From: Glandiceps talaboti
Lineage: Eukaryota; Hemichordata; Enteropneusta; Spengelidae
Direction of reading: 5' to 3'
Assembly (NCBI RefSeq): GCF_964340395.1
Contig: NC_135551.1
Span: 12,486,379-12,550,378 of the forward strand
DNA: 64,000 bases
Below the pieces are notes generated by a model that was given only the letters and a program-made list of their open reading frames with translations, had not been told where the DNA came from and ran no database searches. Within the stretch, counting starts at the first letter, position 1. Each line of letters starts with the position of its first letter. This document shows, in pieces, positions 24,101 to 35,099 of the stretch. The position numbers were made by a program, and so were the translations under genes.

Positions 24101-25459
24101 AGCCAGGGTCACGTTATTCGACGATTACTATTTGGATAAACACTGCAAAAAAGTAACACCCGTCATTGTTGCTTAGACATTTTCCTAGGGTCTTTTTCAA
24201 CATGATTTATAGTAAGAAGTAACTTTGTTGATGGTGTAGTCACTGAATTTATAACCCTACATCGATGACTTAGTAATTGAACACGCAAATGAATTATCAT
24301 GAACACTGATCTACAACCGATCCGACCCTGGGATTCGATCACAATTCATGGCGTCGCTTGCCAGTCTATGTCTATGTCTTGGTCACGCAAACGTGAACAC
24401 TCTGATATCTGAAACACTTCTTTGCTCCAGATACGCACCTTTTTTTCATGGAAAATGTCATATAGTTTGAAGTAAGCTGGGAGAAAATATTAATGAGATA
24501 TTTGTAGATTTAAATAAGAGTGAAATGATAGTCAAGTGATTTTGAACCATCTCCGTGTATTTTGCTTTAGCGAAAACACTGACAACTACTAGTATGTGAT
24601 CGCCCGGTCGTCAAATTGCAAAGAACAATGAAGAACAGCTGAACACCTTCCTGTGGTCATCTGTTCCTTTCCGTACCGACTCTCAATTGTTTTGCTGCGT
24701 TTACTTGTATATCTTTAATAACAATAGTTTTTTAACTAACACCAATGTTCTTCCACTTTCTTTGCTTTCAAAATCAGTCACTTACTGTTGTAGCCAGTCA
24801 AAGACAGCCATCCTCAACTGGAAACACACCATGACAACAAAGATATACCAGAAAGTCATGACGTTTTGAATCATATCATTCGGCCCCCAACCCTGTTTTT
24901 GACAATTAAAAAATGCTCTACTACCCATCACAGCCAGTATCAATCAGACTTTTTCCATATATTATATTCCACCCTAACTTAACCCATATGACCGCCCCAT
25001 TTATAACTCGTATGTCCGGACATGAACATGATTGGCTTTTCGCTGACCAAGGGGTATGAGACCATATGTGGAAGTGGGGGATAAGCTTATCAAATATGAC
25101 CGTAGTTCCATGTAAATTAAAACTTATAGTTATGCTTATAGTCGTTACGTTTTCAGTTTATTGTGGTACCCGCTTGATGCTTTCTCTGAAGATGCCGACG
25201 GGATCAGTCTAAAATTCAGTTCTGGTGTATAAACTACAATGTATCACACATATCATGACTCTCACTATCCAATCCATCGGCTATACACTGGAGAACACAA
25301 GGACTATACTGACTGTTTTCTATCCAGCACGAAATAAATTGAGAATACGTGGAACTTATATGTACATGAACAGTAGCTCCGACAACTCTGACAAGTCTCT
25401 ATATACCCCACCAGGCCTCTTTGCTGGAGTTCGCGGAGCGTGTGTTGTCAGTGCTAATC
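21190..25459. other. CACTA interior, left part: unique sequence, no gene recognised
   Basis: No frame above 100 codons and no domain I know. It includes a short hairpin at 21,445-21,494 (CTCAGACCACT pairing with AGTGGTCTGAG, flanked by CTACTACTA on both sides) and otherwise unremarkable AT-rich sequence. If the element ever had a transposase gene, its decayed exons could lie here. Confidence 0.5.
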
Positions 25460-25603
25460 TCGTCTAGTTCCTATCACCGTGTTCCTAAACAGTATCGTTA
25501 CCATTTACACCTCCACTCACTAAACTTGGTTTAGTCATAGAAAATAGAGAGGACCCTCTCTATTGTCTATGGTTTAGTTAGATACCAATTGGCATCTGGA
25601 CTA
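25460..25603. mobile_element. Short member of a 9-bp-TSD MITE family (TAGTCTAG ends)
   Basis: The left end, TCGTCTAGTTCCTATC, and the right end, CCAATTGGCATCTGGACTA, match the ends of the 377-bp element at 32,456-32,832. Shared internal motif: TCGTTACCATTTACACCTCC against TCATTACCATTTATACCTCC. The flanks are GTGCTAATC and GAGCTAATC, a 9-bp duplication with one mismatch. A mini-palindrome sits inside it. Confidence 0.75.
25534..25573. mobile_element. Mini-palindrome 1 (CATAGA...TCTATGG)
   Basis: 40-bp near-palindrome, CATAGAAAATAGAGAG paired with CTCTCTATTGTCTATGG. TTA is duplicated at 25,531-25,533 and 25,574-25,576; the wider flanks GGTTTAGTC and GGTTTAGTT match at 8 of 9 bases. Confidence 0.7.
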
Positions 25604-26164
25604 GAGCTAATCACGAGTCCATCACAACGTGCATGCATCATTTTCTGATGTCCGCATTTGATTTGGACATTGAAGTAAATGATTTTACATTTCTGAGTCT
25701 CATTCGGTATTTTTCCACTGTTCTATATGTGGTAGCTACTACTTTTGGCACAATAAAAAAAAGATGTTACGAAGACGAAAAAAAAATATAATCGAGATGC
25801 ACGATAAACATTTTTGGAAAAAAAGTCACATAAATGACTGCAGTATCCATATTTTTAATTGGCATGATTGAAGACTTTAAAAAATGAATGATGATAAAAG
25901 TGAGATTTTGCCTCAGTGATGGTTTTTCTATACAAGCGATAACATCACGATACCGGGTACTTCACAAACATTATCTCACTGACTTCAAAACCATAGTGAC
26001 TAAATCGTTTCGTACAATTAGACGGCATGATGTTTTTTACGTCTCGCACAAGCATATACAATGGTACACTTTACCAAATTGTAATAGACCATGTAAATAT
26101 TACATTGACCGATGCAGATCTTGCTCGCGCAGGTTGGGTAGATTTATATGCTACGTTATGCCTT

Positions 26165-26475
26165 AGGCCTAAAAAATAACTGTTTGGTTTCTGTTACCCG
26201 ACCCACCTAGTTTTTCACTGCCGACCCTTAACTTTTTTTTTACGTGTTCTTGAAAAACTAACAAAATCGCAACAATTGTGAAGTCTCACGAGACATAGTG
26301 GATGCAGAAACTGACATCAACTTAAAAAGACAATATAAAACTGTTCCTCCAATCTGTAATGGTTGTACATCTAATGGAAAGAAGCCAATAACACAGAGAT
26401 CATTTGGAAAAAATGGAAAACCAGAATTAGACACTCGCACATGAATAAAAATAAATCTACCTACCCCACCTATTT
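26165..26475. repeat. Dispersed repeat R1, copy 2
   Basis: Same landmarks as the copy at 4069, in the same orientation: TGTTTGGTTTC, TTTTTCACTGCCGACCC, ATTGTGAAGTCTCACGAGA, CCAATCTGTAATGG, AATAACACAGA and CCCCACCTATT. Roughly 80-85% similar by eye. Confidence 0.8.
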
Positions 26476-26632
26476 ATTTATTTTGCCTAATCGGAACAAC
26501 ACAATTTTTTTAATAGGCCTATTTCCTAACTCAAGCTTAAATTATTGGACCCTTGTGAACCAAAAATGTGCGAAAATACAACGCCAAAATAGTAACGCTT
26601 TGCACGGTTTTCACACTGAGCAATACGATTAG

Positions 26633-26666
26633 ATCATAGACAGTGAAGTTCTCCAGTGTCTCTGGT
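26633..26666. mobile_element. Mini-palindrome 2
   Basis: 34 bp, ATCATAGACAGTGAAG paired with CTCCAGTGTCTCTGGT. TAG is duplicated on both sides; the wider flanks GATTAGATC and GGTTAGACC match at 7 of 9. Confidence 0.65.
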
Positions 26667-26863
26667 TAGACCGACAACAATGAAACCGTTAGCGGGATCT
26701 CAGAGTCATACTCATTCACATACAATTTTTTATGGCTGTTCACGTTGGTTAGCAACATCTCTGTCTTTGAGTTTGAATGAAATCGCTGCCATTCCCTACA
26801 GGAAACTGTTCTATGGAATTACATGCCAGGAGCGCTTTCAATATCATAGAATGTTTTGTTGAT

Positions 26864-26919
26864 CTTTTTTTTTCTTTTTTTCTTTTTTTTTTCTTTTTTT
26901 TTTTTTTGGGGGGGGGGGG
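26864..26919. repeat. Poly-T/TTTTC tract followed by G12
   Basis: Low-complexity T-rich run with scattered C, ending in an uninterrupted G run. It may mark the tail of an inserted element or a polymerase-slippage site. Confidence 0.8.
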
Positions 26920-27554
26920 TCGACAACTTTTACCAAGACAACCATTATATTAATCATTATAGTAACTACCTAGCATGGCTAATAGCCATACTGAGGTAGA
27001 ACTGTAGATTGCTAAAATGTTATGGGTTGCTGGTTGTACACAACCTCAGCATATGCCACTTGACTTTCAGGCATTAATAGGTGGCAGAAATAGTCCGCAC
27101 CAGGGCCGCTCTGTAGTCCGCATAAAAGGGTGACTAAGCCCAGACAATATTGTCCAGACCAGATTTGGAGGTGTGAACGCATTTAAAGCTGACTCGGTTC
27201 TAAATCTTGGTGCATATTCATGAGGTCGACACCTAGAAAATGAACCATGTGTACATTTCTTTTGTCTTTTGTTAGTTAATTTATGCGGGTAAACTGTGTC
27301 TTCACTAACATTTTCCACTAAAAGTTTCAAAATTGTCTTGTTTTTTGAAGGACTACTATAATAATATTTCACCGCCCTTGCTTTATTGTCATATCAGGAA
27401 AGTCAAGAACTTGACAAAAGCTATTCAAAACAAAGTAATCAAAGTTGTAAAACCAAAATGGTGCCGTGGAGAGTTGTGTCTGGTCATGTTCTGATCATGG
27501 AAGTATAACCCACGGTCTGATCTAGTAGCAGTATATCAACGACGAATCTACATT

Positions 27555-27602
27555 ACAAACAAACAAACAAACAAACAAACAACACACACACACACACACA
27601 CA
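27555..27602. repeat. (CAAA)n then (CA)n microsatellite
   Basis: About six copies of AAAC directly joined to about eleven copies of CA. Confidence 0.9.
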
Positions 27603-28629
27603 CGGTGATATTAAAAAGCACGCAACACAAAGGTTGGTTCACATCCCTCGCATCAGTACCGGTACCCATTCTACTGAGTTATAAATATAAATCACATTCT
27701 CAGCTACAACATTGAACTTGTATGATACAAAAATCTTCAGAATGTGCGGGCCATATTTTCACTACCGGCATTGGCAGTCACCATCACTGCCTTTAAAAAA
27801 AATTAATACAGATAAATGGAAGCAAAAACAATCCTCTTGACGGTAGTTTAGTAGTCAGTTATGAATTATGTAACGTTAAATAACGCTATTCAAATATTTC
27901 CCTCTATGCCTCCCATATACCGATAGTAAATCTTCAAACATCCATACAGACATGCGGACTTTGCTCCCTACTAGATACATCCATGTTTTACGTTACTTTC
28001 GTATTGCAAATTTAGCTGATGATGTCATGTCAAAGCCACGTGGTCTAAAAACCTGAATCTCCGTACATACATTTCGATATGAAATTATTTATCCGTGATG
28101 TTTAGAATTTTGGTCGGTCAATATAGTTTCAATGACCAAGTGTGACCCCCACTGATGTCTAAAGTACTAATATCAGTACCTGACCGGCCATGGCCATGGC
28201 CTTGTTTTTGTTTTTGATTTTCTTCAATATTCAAATCTACGTAATGTCTGGTTTGTTAGGCCATAAATTCCAAGCATATTTACCATGATATCACAAATAT
28301 AGACCAGTTACAGAAAGTAATAAGTGTCAGCAAAATACTGTAATATCGACACTGTTTCACGGATTTTAGGGACGCTGGTGCTTGGATTATTTTACGGTTG
28401 ACATTACCTAGCCAGTAATATAAGGAGTAGTACATGGGTATTTTATCCCTGGACTCTCTGTCTGTTTATATCGAAATGGAATAAGCTGAAACAGTTCTTC
28501 TTTGAGCAGGAAATATGTTGTGATTATGGATATTATATATATACATGTATATAATTGCCAACACATCGGCAACGAGAGTAATGACATTGACTATACGTAA
28601 TATGTAAAGATGTAGTGTAAAATTGGAAT

Positions 28630-28825
28630 ACGGTCGTCAGGAACTAGATTAGGGTAGGGGGAGGCTCAGGAGAAAAATTGTTGTCACGGGAAAAAAACGA
28701 ATTGGGACGTGCGTGAAAATTCGGATTGTCTGAAAGGGGCCCGGAGTCACGTACAAATATTTTGCTCATGAGTTGAACCAAATTTAACTCCAGGAGCAGA
28801 CGTTTAACAAGCGTATTTTTAAAAG
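28630..28825. repeat. Dispersed repeat R2, copy 1
   Basis: Shares GTCTGAAAGGGGCCC, TTTTGCTCATGAGTTGAACC, CAGGAGCAGACGTTTAACAAG with 34,830-34,920 (GTCTGAAAGGGCCC, TTCTGCTCATGATTTGAACC, CAGGAGCAGTTGTTTACCAAG). A shorter piece lies near 35,075-35,112. Confidence 0.7.
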
Positions 28826-29360
28826 GGTGACTGGCAGAGAATGTGTGTCTCTTGAAGGGTAGACAATATACTCGCGATAGACTATGGGTTTCAGGCCACT
28901 GTGTCAGACGTGGTCTTGGAGGAGTCAGTACAATTCCTCCAAGAGTGGTAAGAGGCCAAGCCTGAAATAGACGTGTTTGCAAGTAGAAGTTTACATGCCT
29001 TGTCTGTGGTTTACATTGTGCACGCAAAACATCCCACAAAACCGGCCATAACTAAAGCGGCATATCAGTAAATATGAAAAACGTGATCTTGGTAATTTGG
29101 ATACCAGTTCTGAAAATATTCTCCGGGAAAATAGGTTAAAATGAACATCAAGATAGCTGCCTATTTCCCATTGTTTATAAATCGTCAAGAGGTTAAGCTA
29201 TCCACTCAGATGAACCACTCTTTGTCACTTTATAATCTGGCATTATACATGGGATAATTTCCAAAATGTACATGTTTTATCGTTTCATTTTGGACTTTAT
29301 AGAAGTTGATGACTAAAATTACCTTACCCTCGATGAAAGTTATGAATGCGACTAGGTTTT

Positions 29361-29388
29361 ACCATAGACAGGGTGGAGGGTCTATGGT
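29361..29388. mobile_element. Mini-palindrome 3 (28 bp, perfect flanking repeat)
   Basis: ACCATAGAC at the left, GTCTATGGT at the right, only 10 bp between. TTT is duplicated. Counted the other way, the 22-bp core ATAGAC...GTCTAT is flanked by perfect 9-bp copies of GGTTTTACC (29,355-29,363 and 29,386-29,394). The cleanest member of the family. Confidence 0.75.
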
Positions 29389-29639
29389 TTTACCTACTAG
29401 AATTAGTTGCGACAAGATTGTAAATGCACATGGGCGAGTTTTGCCAGATTGCTTTATTTCAAGTGATTTGAAAATTGTGAATGGCGGACTTGGCCGTGGT
29501 CCATCGAATTGTCGAGTACTACCGTGGTGGCACTAGTCGTTCCTCACTGGAACGGCAAGTGCCACCTTATGGCGATATTTATTGTCTTTGAACCTTTCTC
29601 AACAAATAAATCACACATAACTCCCCAAACGCTTCCATT

Positions 29640-29810
29640 CTAGAAATCCGGTGCCGACCCTAAACCTTTTTAATAAAGAAGAAAAATCAGTAAAATCGAG
29701 AAAATTGTGAGTGAAGTCTTGCCAGAAATGGTCATCAACTTAAAAAAGACAATAAAAAAACGCGGTTCTTCCAATCTGGAATGCAGAGCAGATGTCTTTG
29801 AAATAGAATT
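29640..29810. repeat. Dispersed repeat R1, copy 3 (truncated)
   Basis: Matches R1 from the GCCGACCCTAAAC landmark through ATCAACTTAAAAAAGACAAT and TTCTTCCAATCTGGAATG, then diverges. Both ends are shorter than in the other two copies. Confidence 0.65.
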
Positions 29811-30264
29811 ATTTAGTTTGGTTTAAAATTTAGTTGAAGTGGGCACAAAACTTGATTTGGTTCTGACTGTTCTGAATTTAGGGACACGAAATCGTCTCCC
29901 TGATGGCAGGAGTTCAAAGTGTTGGGACATAATGTGGCCTTTGTCATTTACCATTTTCCCAGCTTTGTTTTGTACACGAGATGTAAACATTTCATTCAAA
30001 TTAGTCTACTTTTCACTCAATACTTTACTAAACACATTTACAATTTTGTTCAAGACACTCTTGTAGCTAGTCCCTAGACTACCAAACCAGCACAAAAAAG
30101 AAAATGTTAAACCGACTCAAAACTCCGATAGAATGTCTGTAATACCTTGGCATTTACAAAATTTTAGGCCCCTCAATTGTTGTAGACAGTAAACTCTAGA
30201 TTGACATTTCTTGTTAATGAAATCTGTGTTGGCCTTAACATTTGATTTATTATCCAAGACTGTT

Positions 30265-30266
<2 letters not shown>

Positions 30267-30353
<87 letters not shown>
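30267..30353. repeat. (TA)n microsatellite
   Basis: About 43 uninterrupted TA dinucleotides. Confidence 0.98.
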
Positions 30354-30356
<3 letters not shown>

Positions 30357-30411
30357 GTCACCTGTTCAACTTTAACATTGTCAATAAAAAGGTCGGGCAC
30401 TACTTTAGGGT

Positions 30412-31250
30412 TCTTCCTAAAGTCGACCTTTCGTCCAAGTAGTTTTCTTTACACCAAGTAACAAACCTATCAACTTCATCGAAATAAGTACGGTCAGAAT
30501 TTGACAGGTCAACTAATGCAGAGTTATCAGAATATTTGATAAGTGGATTTGTATCGGTACCTGATGAGCAGTCATTTGTGTAAAGTGTAAATAGTTTGTG
30601 TGAGAGTATCGTGCTCTGTGAGGCACCCCTAAATGTTGAATGGAAGGCTGAACTTAATTTTTGGTAGCGAACAAACTGGGAAAGGTTGACAAGAAAATCC
30701 ATTATCCAGAGGATGAGTTTGGGGTTAACGTTTAAATAACTAAGTTTATGAGCCATCATGTTTGGTTGACTTCTGTTAACGACTGATGAAAAATCAATAA
30801 CCAATAGTCTTACAAATGAACTTGGTTTTTCAAGATGTGTATACGCATCGTGAAGTAATGTGAGAGTTGCATTATCAGTACCTCTATTACTTTAATATGT
30901 AAATTGGTATGGGTCAAGGTGTGAATGTTTTTGTGGGTTTTGACAAAGTAAAATACGCTCGAAGCATTTCATCACAATGGAAGTCAGTGCTACAGGACGA
31001 TGCCTTGGAAGTTTTTAGGGACCGGACAGATGGTAGATGTTTTCCAAATGGTTGATATCGTATGATCATTGTACGACCAATTGAACAATCTACTGGAAAC
31101 ACTAGCTAACTGCGATGCATAGACATTCAGTAACCTACCACATATGTTATCAGGACCCATAGCTTTCCTTATATTTAGTTTCTTAAAAATAGACAACTCG
31201 TTTATCACTGATCTCAAATTAACTCTTCTTTTCTTCTTATTTACTCTCAA
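30412..31250 (-). pseudogene. LINE reverse transcriptase fragment (minus strand), decayed
   Basis: Two adjoining frames. 31,250-30,990 reads KKLNIRKAMGPDNICGRLLN and IWKTSTICPVPK, the RT fingers. 30,804-30,412 reads VIDFSSVVNRSQPNMMAHKL, LSHKLFTLYTNDCSSG and IKYSDNSALVDL, the palm. The catalytic YSDD-type box has become YSDN, so it is dead even apart from the frameshift. A different family from the large LINE that hosts the BEL element. No endonuclease or 3' tail is visible. Confidence 0.8.
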
Positions 31251-31516
31251 GATCTAACCCGATGTTATCTATTTCCTTTCCAAAATCGTGAATATCAAAG
31301 CGACAGTACATTACAACTTCGCCTCGCCACCACCCTGTGTTGCTTGGCAAGGTGGTAAATAAAACAAGTTTGCCTTTGGGATTATATTAACTGGGATTGT
31401 CGACACTGAATAATCCGGTCAATCATGGCACTGCGCTCATTGTATGTCACGGCGTACAAGTATAAACGACGTTCATACTTCCATGACCATAGTTTCTGCG
31501 ACCTGTCATTTGTTTG

Positions 31517-31552
31517 ACCATAGACACTCCACCTTTGTGGAGGGTCCATGGT
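31517..31552. mobile_element. Mini-palindrome 4
   Basis: 36 bp, ACCATAGACACTCCAC paired with GTGGAGGGTCCATGGT. TTG is duplicated on both sides; the wider flanks TGTTTGACC and GGTTTGATG match at 6 of 9. Confidence 0.6.
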
Positions 31553-31949
31553 TTGATGGGATGCGTTAATTCTGGCAAACTTGTTTGGCAAATCGATCTG
31601 ACGCAATATAGCTTGTGACCGTGGCATGCATAGCTTGGGTCAAAATCTATAACACCATTAAAGTATAAATAATGTTTAAACTTCCACGATAACACATACC
31701 TTTGAGAAATTATACTGACAGTATAATTACTCCAAGCACAGACTATTCTCGTGTCAAACTCCGACACGAACTTGTTTTTCCTTGAAGAGTATATCTCGTG
31801 AGACCTATGGAAATTATCAAAATCTATATTGTAGTTGAAAAGAGCAAGAATGAAAAGAGGGGAAATTTAAGGGACATCATTTCTATATACACGTGTATTG
31901 TGCAAAGAACCCGATATCTTTGACCGCGTTGCCGTCAACCGAGCAATGG

Positions 31950-31951
<2 letters not shown>

Positions 31952-32046
<95 letters not shown>
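31952..32046. repeat. (TA)n microsatellite
   Basis: About 47 TA dinucleotides without interruption. Confidence 0.98.
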
Positions 32047-32048
<2 letters not shown>

Positions 32049-32455
32049 AGGTAAGTCATAAACTGAAGGAAAAGTGCTCAATACTGAGAAGTAGAGCTGT
32101 ATTTACACAAAGTACACAAGTTATGGTACGGAGGCCGTTACGATCTTCAGACGACTAAATAACGGAAATTCAAGTGATAGAATTCGATGCGCGTTGTTGA
32201 GTGACATGGTGGAATGATAGAATGTATTTGTTTTCGTGGACGATTTAGTGGACGATCTAGTGGAATTAATCTCTAAAAAAAAACATGAATCATGGTCTGA
32301 GTACTTCACAAATGTATTCAATGCTCAAGTCCAAAGTGATGAAAGTTTCTCGATTTCCATGATCTTATCAGATCCACCTTGATAGACATAAATTCAGGCA
32401 TTAATGGTGAGATTAATATCCGACTGTAGTCTTTTGGACAAGGTAATTACTTTGA

Positions 32456-32832
32456 TAGTCTAGTTCCTATACTGTATCATTACCATTTATACCTCCACTC
32501 AAAGTATAGTCAGAGTCGTTACTCTAGAAGTCTTGAAATGCATGAGATGCAATTTAAAATTCATTTACAGCCACCCACACAGTCATTAACATCATGTCTT
32601 TGTTAATAAATCACAAAACTCTAACCAATAACACAGTCCCTCATAAAGTTAGTGTTTATTGGGACAGTAATGTTCAAATGTGGTATATTTGTCAGCCCAT
32701 GATGCTACTTATATACTGTTTACATCACCAAAACATTTAGGTTTCACTGATTGGGTGAACAACTTTTTGTGCTATTTGAGGGGCTTTTGGCTAGACGTGG
32801 TTTAGTTAGAAACCATATTGGCATCCAGACTA
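32456..32832. mobile_element. 377-bp non-autonomous DNA element, perfect 9-bp TSD
   Basis: Ends TAGTCTAGTTCC...CATCCAGACTA, flanked by perfect copies of TTACTTTGA (32,447-32,455 and 32,833-32,841). Related to the 144-bp element at 25,460. The first six bases, TAGTCT, are shared with the hairpin MITE at 37,210. No open frame. The 9-bp duplication suggests a MULE-like source. Confidence 0.85.
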
Positions 32833-33030
32833 TTACTTTGAAGGAGATCATTGAAGAACAATAAAAATAAAACTCAAGGTGTGGATATGGGATCAGTGTG
32901 GCATTCTACATAGACATTCTCCAACAATTCTTGTAGACATGTTATGTAACCATTTTTTCTTCACGAAAGGCATGTTCCCAAAGGAATCAATGGGGTAGGG
33001 GTTTCTAACATTGTCTTTTGAAAGTAAATT

Positions 33031-33420
33031 ACATGTATGTCAAAACTAAAATTATTGTATTTACTAAGAGATGAAATTCTTAAGAAAATTGAAAAGTGGT
33101 TATTGGTGGTCATAAACTCGACGTTGTTCGCTTTTTATGAATATCTAGGCGTGATTATGTCAAGCAGTGGTCTATGGTATTTAGCGCTTGCAGCTCAAGC
33201 GAGTAAAGCAATGATTGCGGTCATGAGTCAACTTGCAAAACTTGGGGACCTCCTAGTCAAAACTAAATTTAAAAGTTTTTGACTGTAAACTATTACCGAT
33301 ATTAAATTATACAGTGGAGATTTTGGGTTTTAATAGGTCTACTGAAACTGAACGTGTTCAAAGTAAATTTCAGTGTTATATTTTGAGTCGTATATAAACA
33401 TATATGTAGTCTTTGAGTAT
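33031..33420 (+). pseudogene. LINE RT thumb fragment (plus strand)
   Basis: Reads KLLYLLRDEILKKIEKWL, FYEYLGVIMSSSGLWYLALA and KAMIAVMSQLAKLGDLLVKT, then in a shifted frame a segment with LPILNYT- and EILGFNRSTETERVQSKF-like residues. This is the C-terminal part of a non-LTR RT polyprotein (the YLGV box plus a following helical region). Neither end of an element is visible. Confidence 0.7.
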
Positions 33421-33880
33421 GGGAGCTACAAAAATGCTTGACAAGTGTTCATTACGGGAAGTAGGCTGAAATGTTTTGAGATTGCTGAACGAGAGCTGCA
33501 AAACTTTAACCTCAGACCACTTCTCCTCAGCCCTGGTTCAAGTTCTTAGGTCATAGTGGTGTAAACTACATCTCAGACCACAATGTAGTGACCTGAGACT
33601 ACATGTACATGTAGGCCCTACCTACTGGTATATTATGTAACTGCACTTGACGCCAGTGTGATTTCTAACTAAACTGTGTTATTGAAAGAACCGATGTGAC
33701 GTCATCTGTTTTCTTTGTACCTGACACAATCCTAGCTGCTGTATTTTGGGCATGTTCAAGAGGGACAATGTTTTTAGCTGGCAGCCCATACAGAAGGGCC
33801 ATTCAGTAGTCAGGTATCGATGATATAAGTGCATGACCAAGGTTCTGACAAACTCCGTTTGTAAGATACTGGCGTATGCG

Positions 33881-33919
33881 ACCATAGACAGTGGAGGGGC
33901 CCCCTCCACTGTCAATGAT
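33881..33919. mobile_element. Mini-palindrome 5, inside LINE RT
   Basis: 39 bp, ACCATAGACAGTGGAGG paired with CCTCCACTGTCAATGAT. GCG is duplicated (33,878-33,880 and 33,920-33,922), and 8 of 9 wider flanking bases match (TATGCGACC and GATGCGACC). The host RT frame reads through on both sides, so this is an insertion into a known sequence. It is repeated at 34,174-34,211 by the surrounding duplication. Confidence 0.8.
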
Positions 33920-34467
33920 GCGACCTATTGTTCGGGGGTGAAAAAGAACTGATCTACATGTCAACGAGATGTGCTTCTTGAGGTTATAACGGTCATCAAT
34001 TGTTACACAAATGGTACATGCTGAATCCACTAACTGCACAGAAGACGATCCCATGTTGATGTGGTTCATGAGACGAGGAAGCCTGTTGAACTGAGACGTG
34101 ATAAGGAGGACCTCGGTTTTGCCATCATTAAACTAGCTTATTTTGGGTCGTTTAATATCATGTGCAACAGTTTCCATAGACAGTGGAGGGGCCCCCTCCA
34201 CTGTCAATGATGCGACCTATTGTTCGGGGGTGAAAAAGAACTGATCTACATGTCAACGAGATGTGCTTCTTGAGGTTATAACGGTCATCAATTGTTACAC
34301 AAATGGTACATGCTGAATCCACTAACTGCACAGAAGACGATCCCATGTTGATGTGGTTCATGAGACGAGGAAGCCTGTTGAACTGAGACGTGATAAGGAG
34401 GACCTCGGTTTTGCCATCATTAAACTAGCTTATTTTGGGTCGTTTAATATCATGTGCAACAGTTTCC
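33882..34467. repeat. 292-bp tandem duplication, two identical copies
   Basis: 33,884-34,175 and 34,176-34,467 are identical as far as I can read. The junction falls exactly at the CCATAGACAG start of the mini-palindrome. The second copy starts and ends beside GTTTCCAT. Either a very recent duplication or an assembly artefact. Confidence 0.9.
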
Positions 34468-34794
34468 ATCTTAGTTACTGTAGTTGACGTATGTGATTGG
34501 GGAAATATATTGGTAAATCTGGTTGTCGTCTGCATGTTGTTGCATATTGAGATTTTGATGTCGGATTAGCTTTCCAAGTGGTGATGTGTATAGACAGCAT
34601 ACGCGTGTAAGAGTGGACCAAGCACAGGGTTTTGTGACACTCCACACTGCAAATGTTTGGTTTCTGATATGCCTTGTACAGAAATGGACTGTTGTATATC
34701 TTTGAGGTATAAAGACTCTAGTCGAATGCCTGTAATACCGAGCTCGGAATAAACTTGAAATTATGCTGGAGTCAGAATTTACGGGGGGGGGGGC

Positions 34795-34925
34795 ATGAAC
34801 AAAATTGAGGTTCAAAGGGAGGGGGGCATGACAATTGTGATGGTCTGAAAGGGCCCCCGAATATTCTGCTCATGATTTGAACCAAAATTAAACCTCAGGA
34901 GCAGTTGTTTACCAAGTAAATTTAC
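34795..34925. repeat. Dispersed repeat R2, copy 2
   Basis: Starts after a G9 run, and carries GTCTGAAAGGGCCC, CTGCTCATGATTTGAACC and CAGGAGCAGTTGTTTACCAAG, as in the copy at 28,630. It ends where the (TC)n tract begins. Confidence 0.65.
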
Positions 34926-34942
34926 ATTTGTATAAGTGTATG

Positions 34943-34943
<1 letters not shown>

Positions 34944-35020
<77 letters not shown>
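34944..35020. repeat. (TC)n microsatellite
   Basis: About 38 TC dinucleotides. Open frames on both strands here are artefacts of the repeat. Confidence 0.97.
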
Positions 35021-35023
<3 letters not shown>

Positions 35024-35099
35024 GCCGTATGTCTCCTTCTCTCTTGCTCTATCTCTCTGTGTGGAGACTTTGTTGAACATTCAAACCACAGGAGCAATC

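Larger units (their letters stand above)
33680..34750 (-). pseudogene. LINE RT fragment (minus strand) with internal 292-bp duplication
   Basis: Minus-strand translation gives LGITGIRLESLYLKDIQQSI, then a YTSPLGKLIRHQNL block with HADDNQIY (the RT box normally YADD) near 34,530, then MNHINMGSSSVQLVDSACT, RYNLKKHISLTCRSVLFHPR, and RQYLTNGVCQNLGHALISSI with IVPLEHAQNTAAR. This is the palm-to-thumb part of a non-LTR RT. It is broken by a mini-palindrome and by a tandem duplication, and has shifted frames. It belongs to a different LINE family from the one at 14,650. Confidence 0.8.

Noticed and set aside
28644-29188. 131-codon minus-strand open frame inside the CACTA element as a possible transposase
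   Set aside because: It overlaps dispersed repeat R2 and shows no DDE or zinc-finger pattern expected of an EnSpm transposase.
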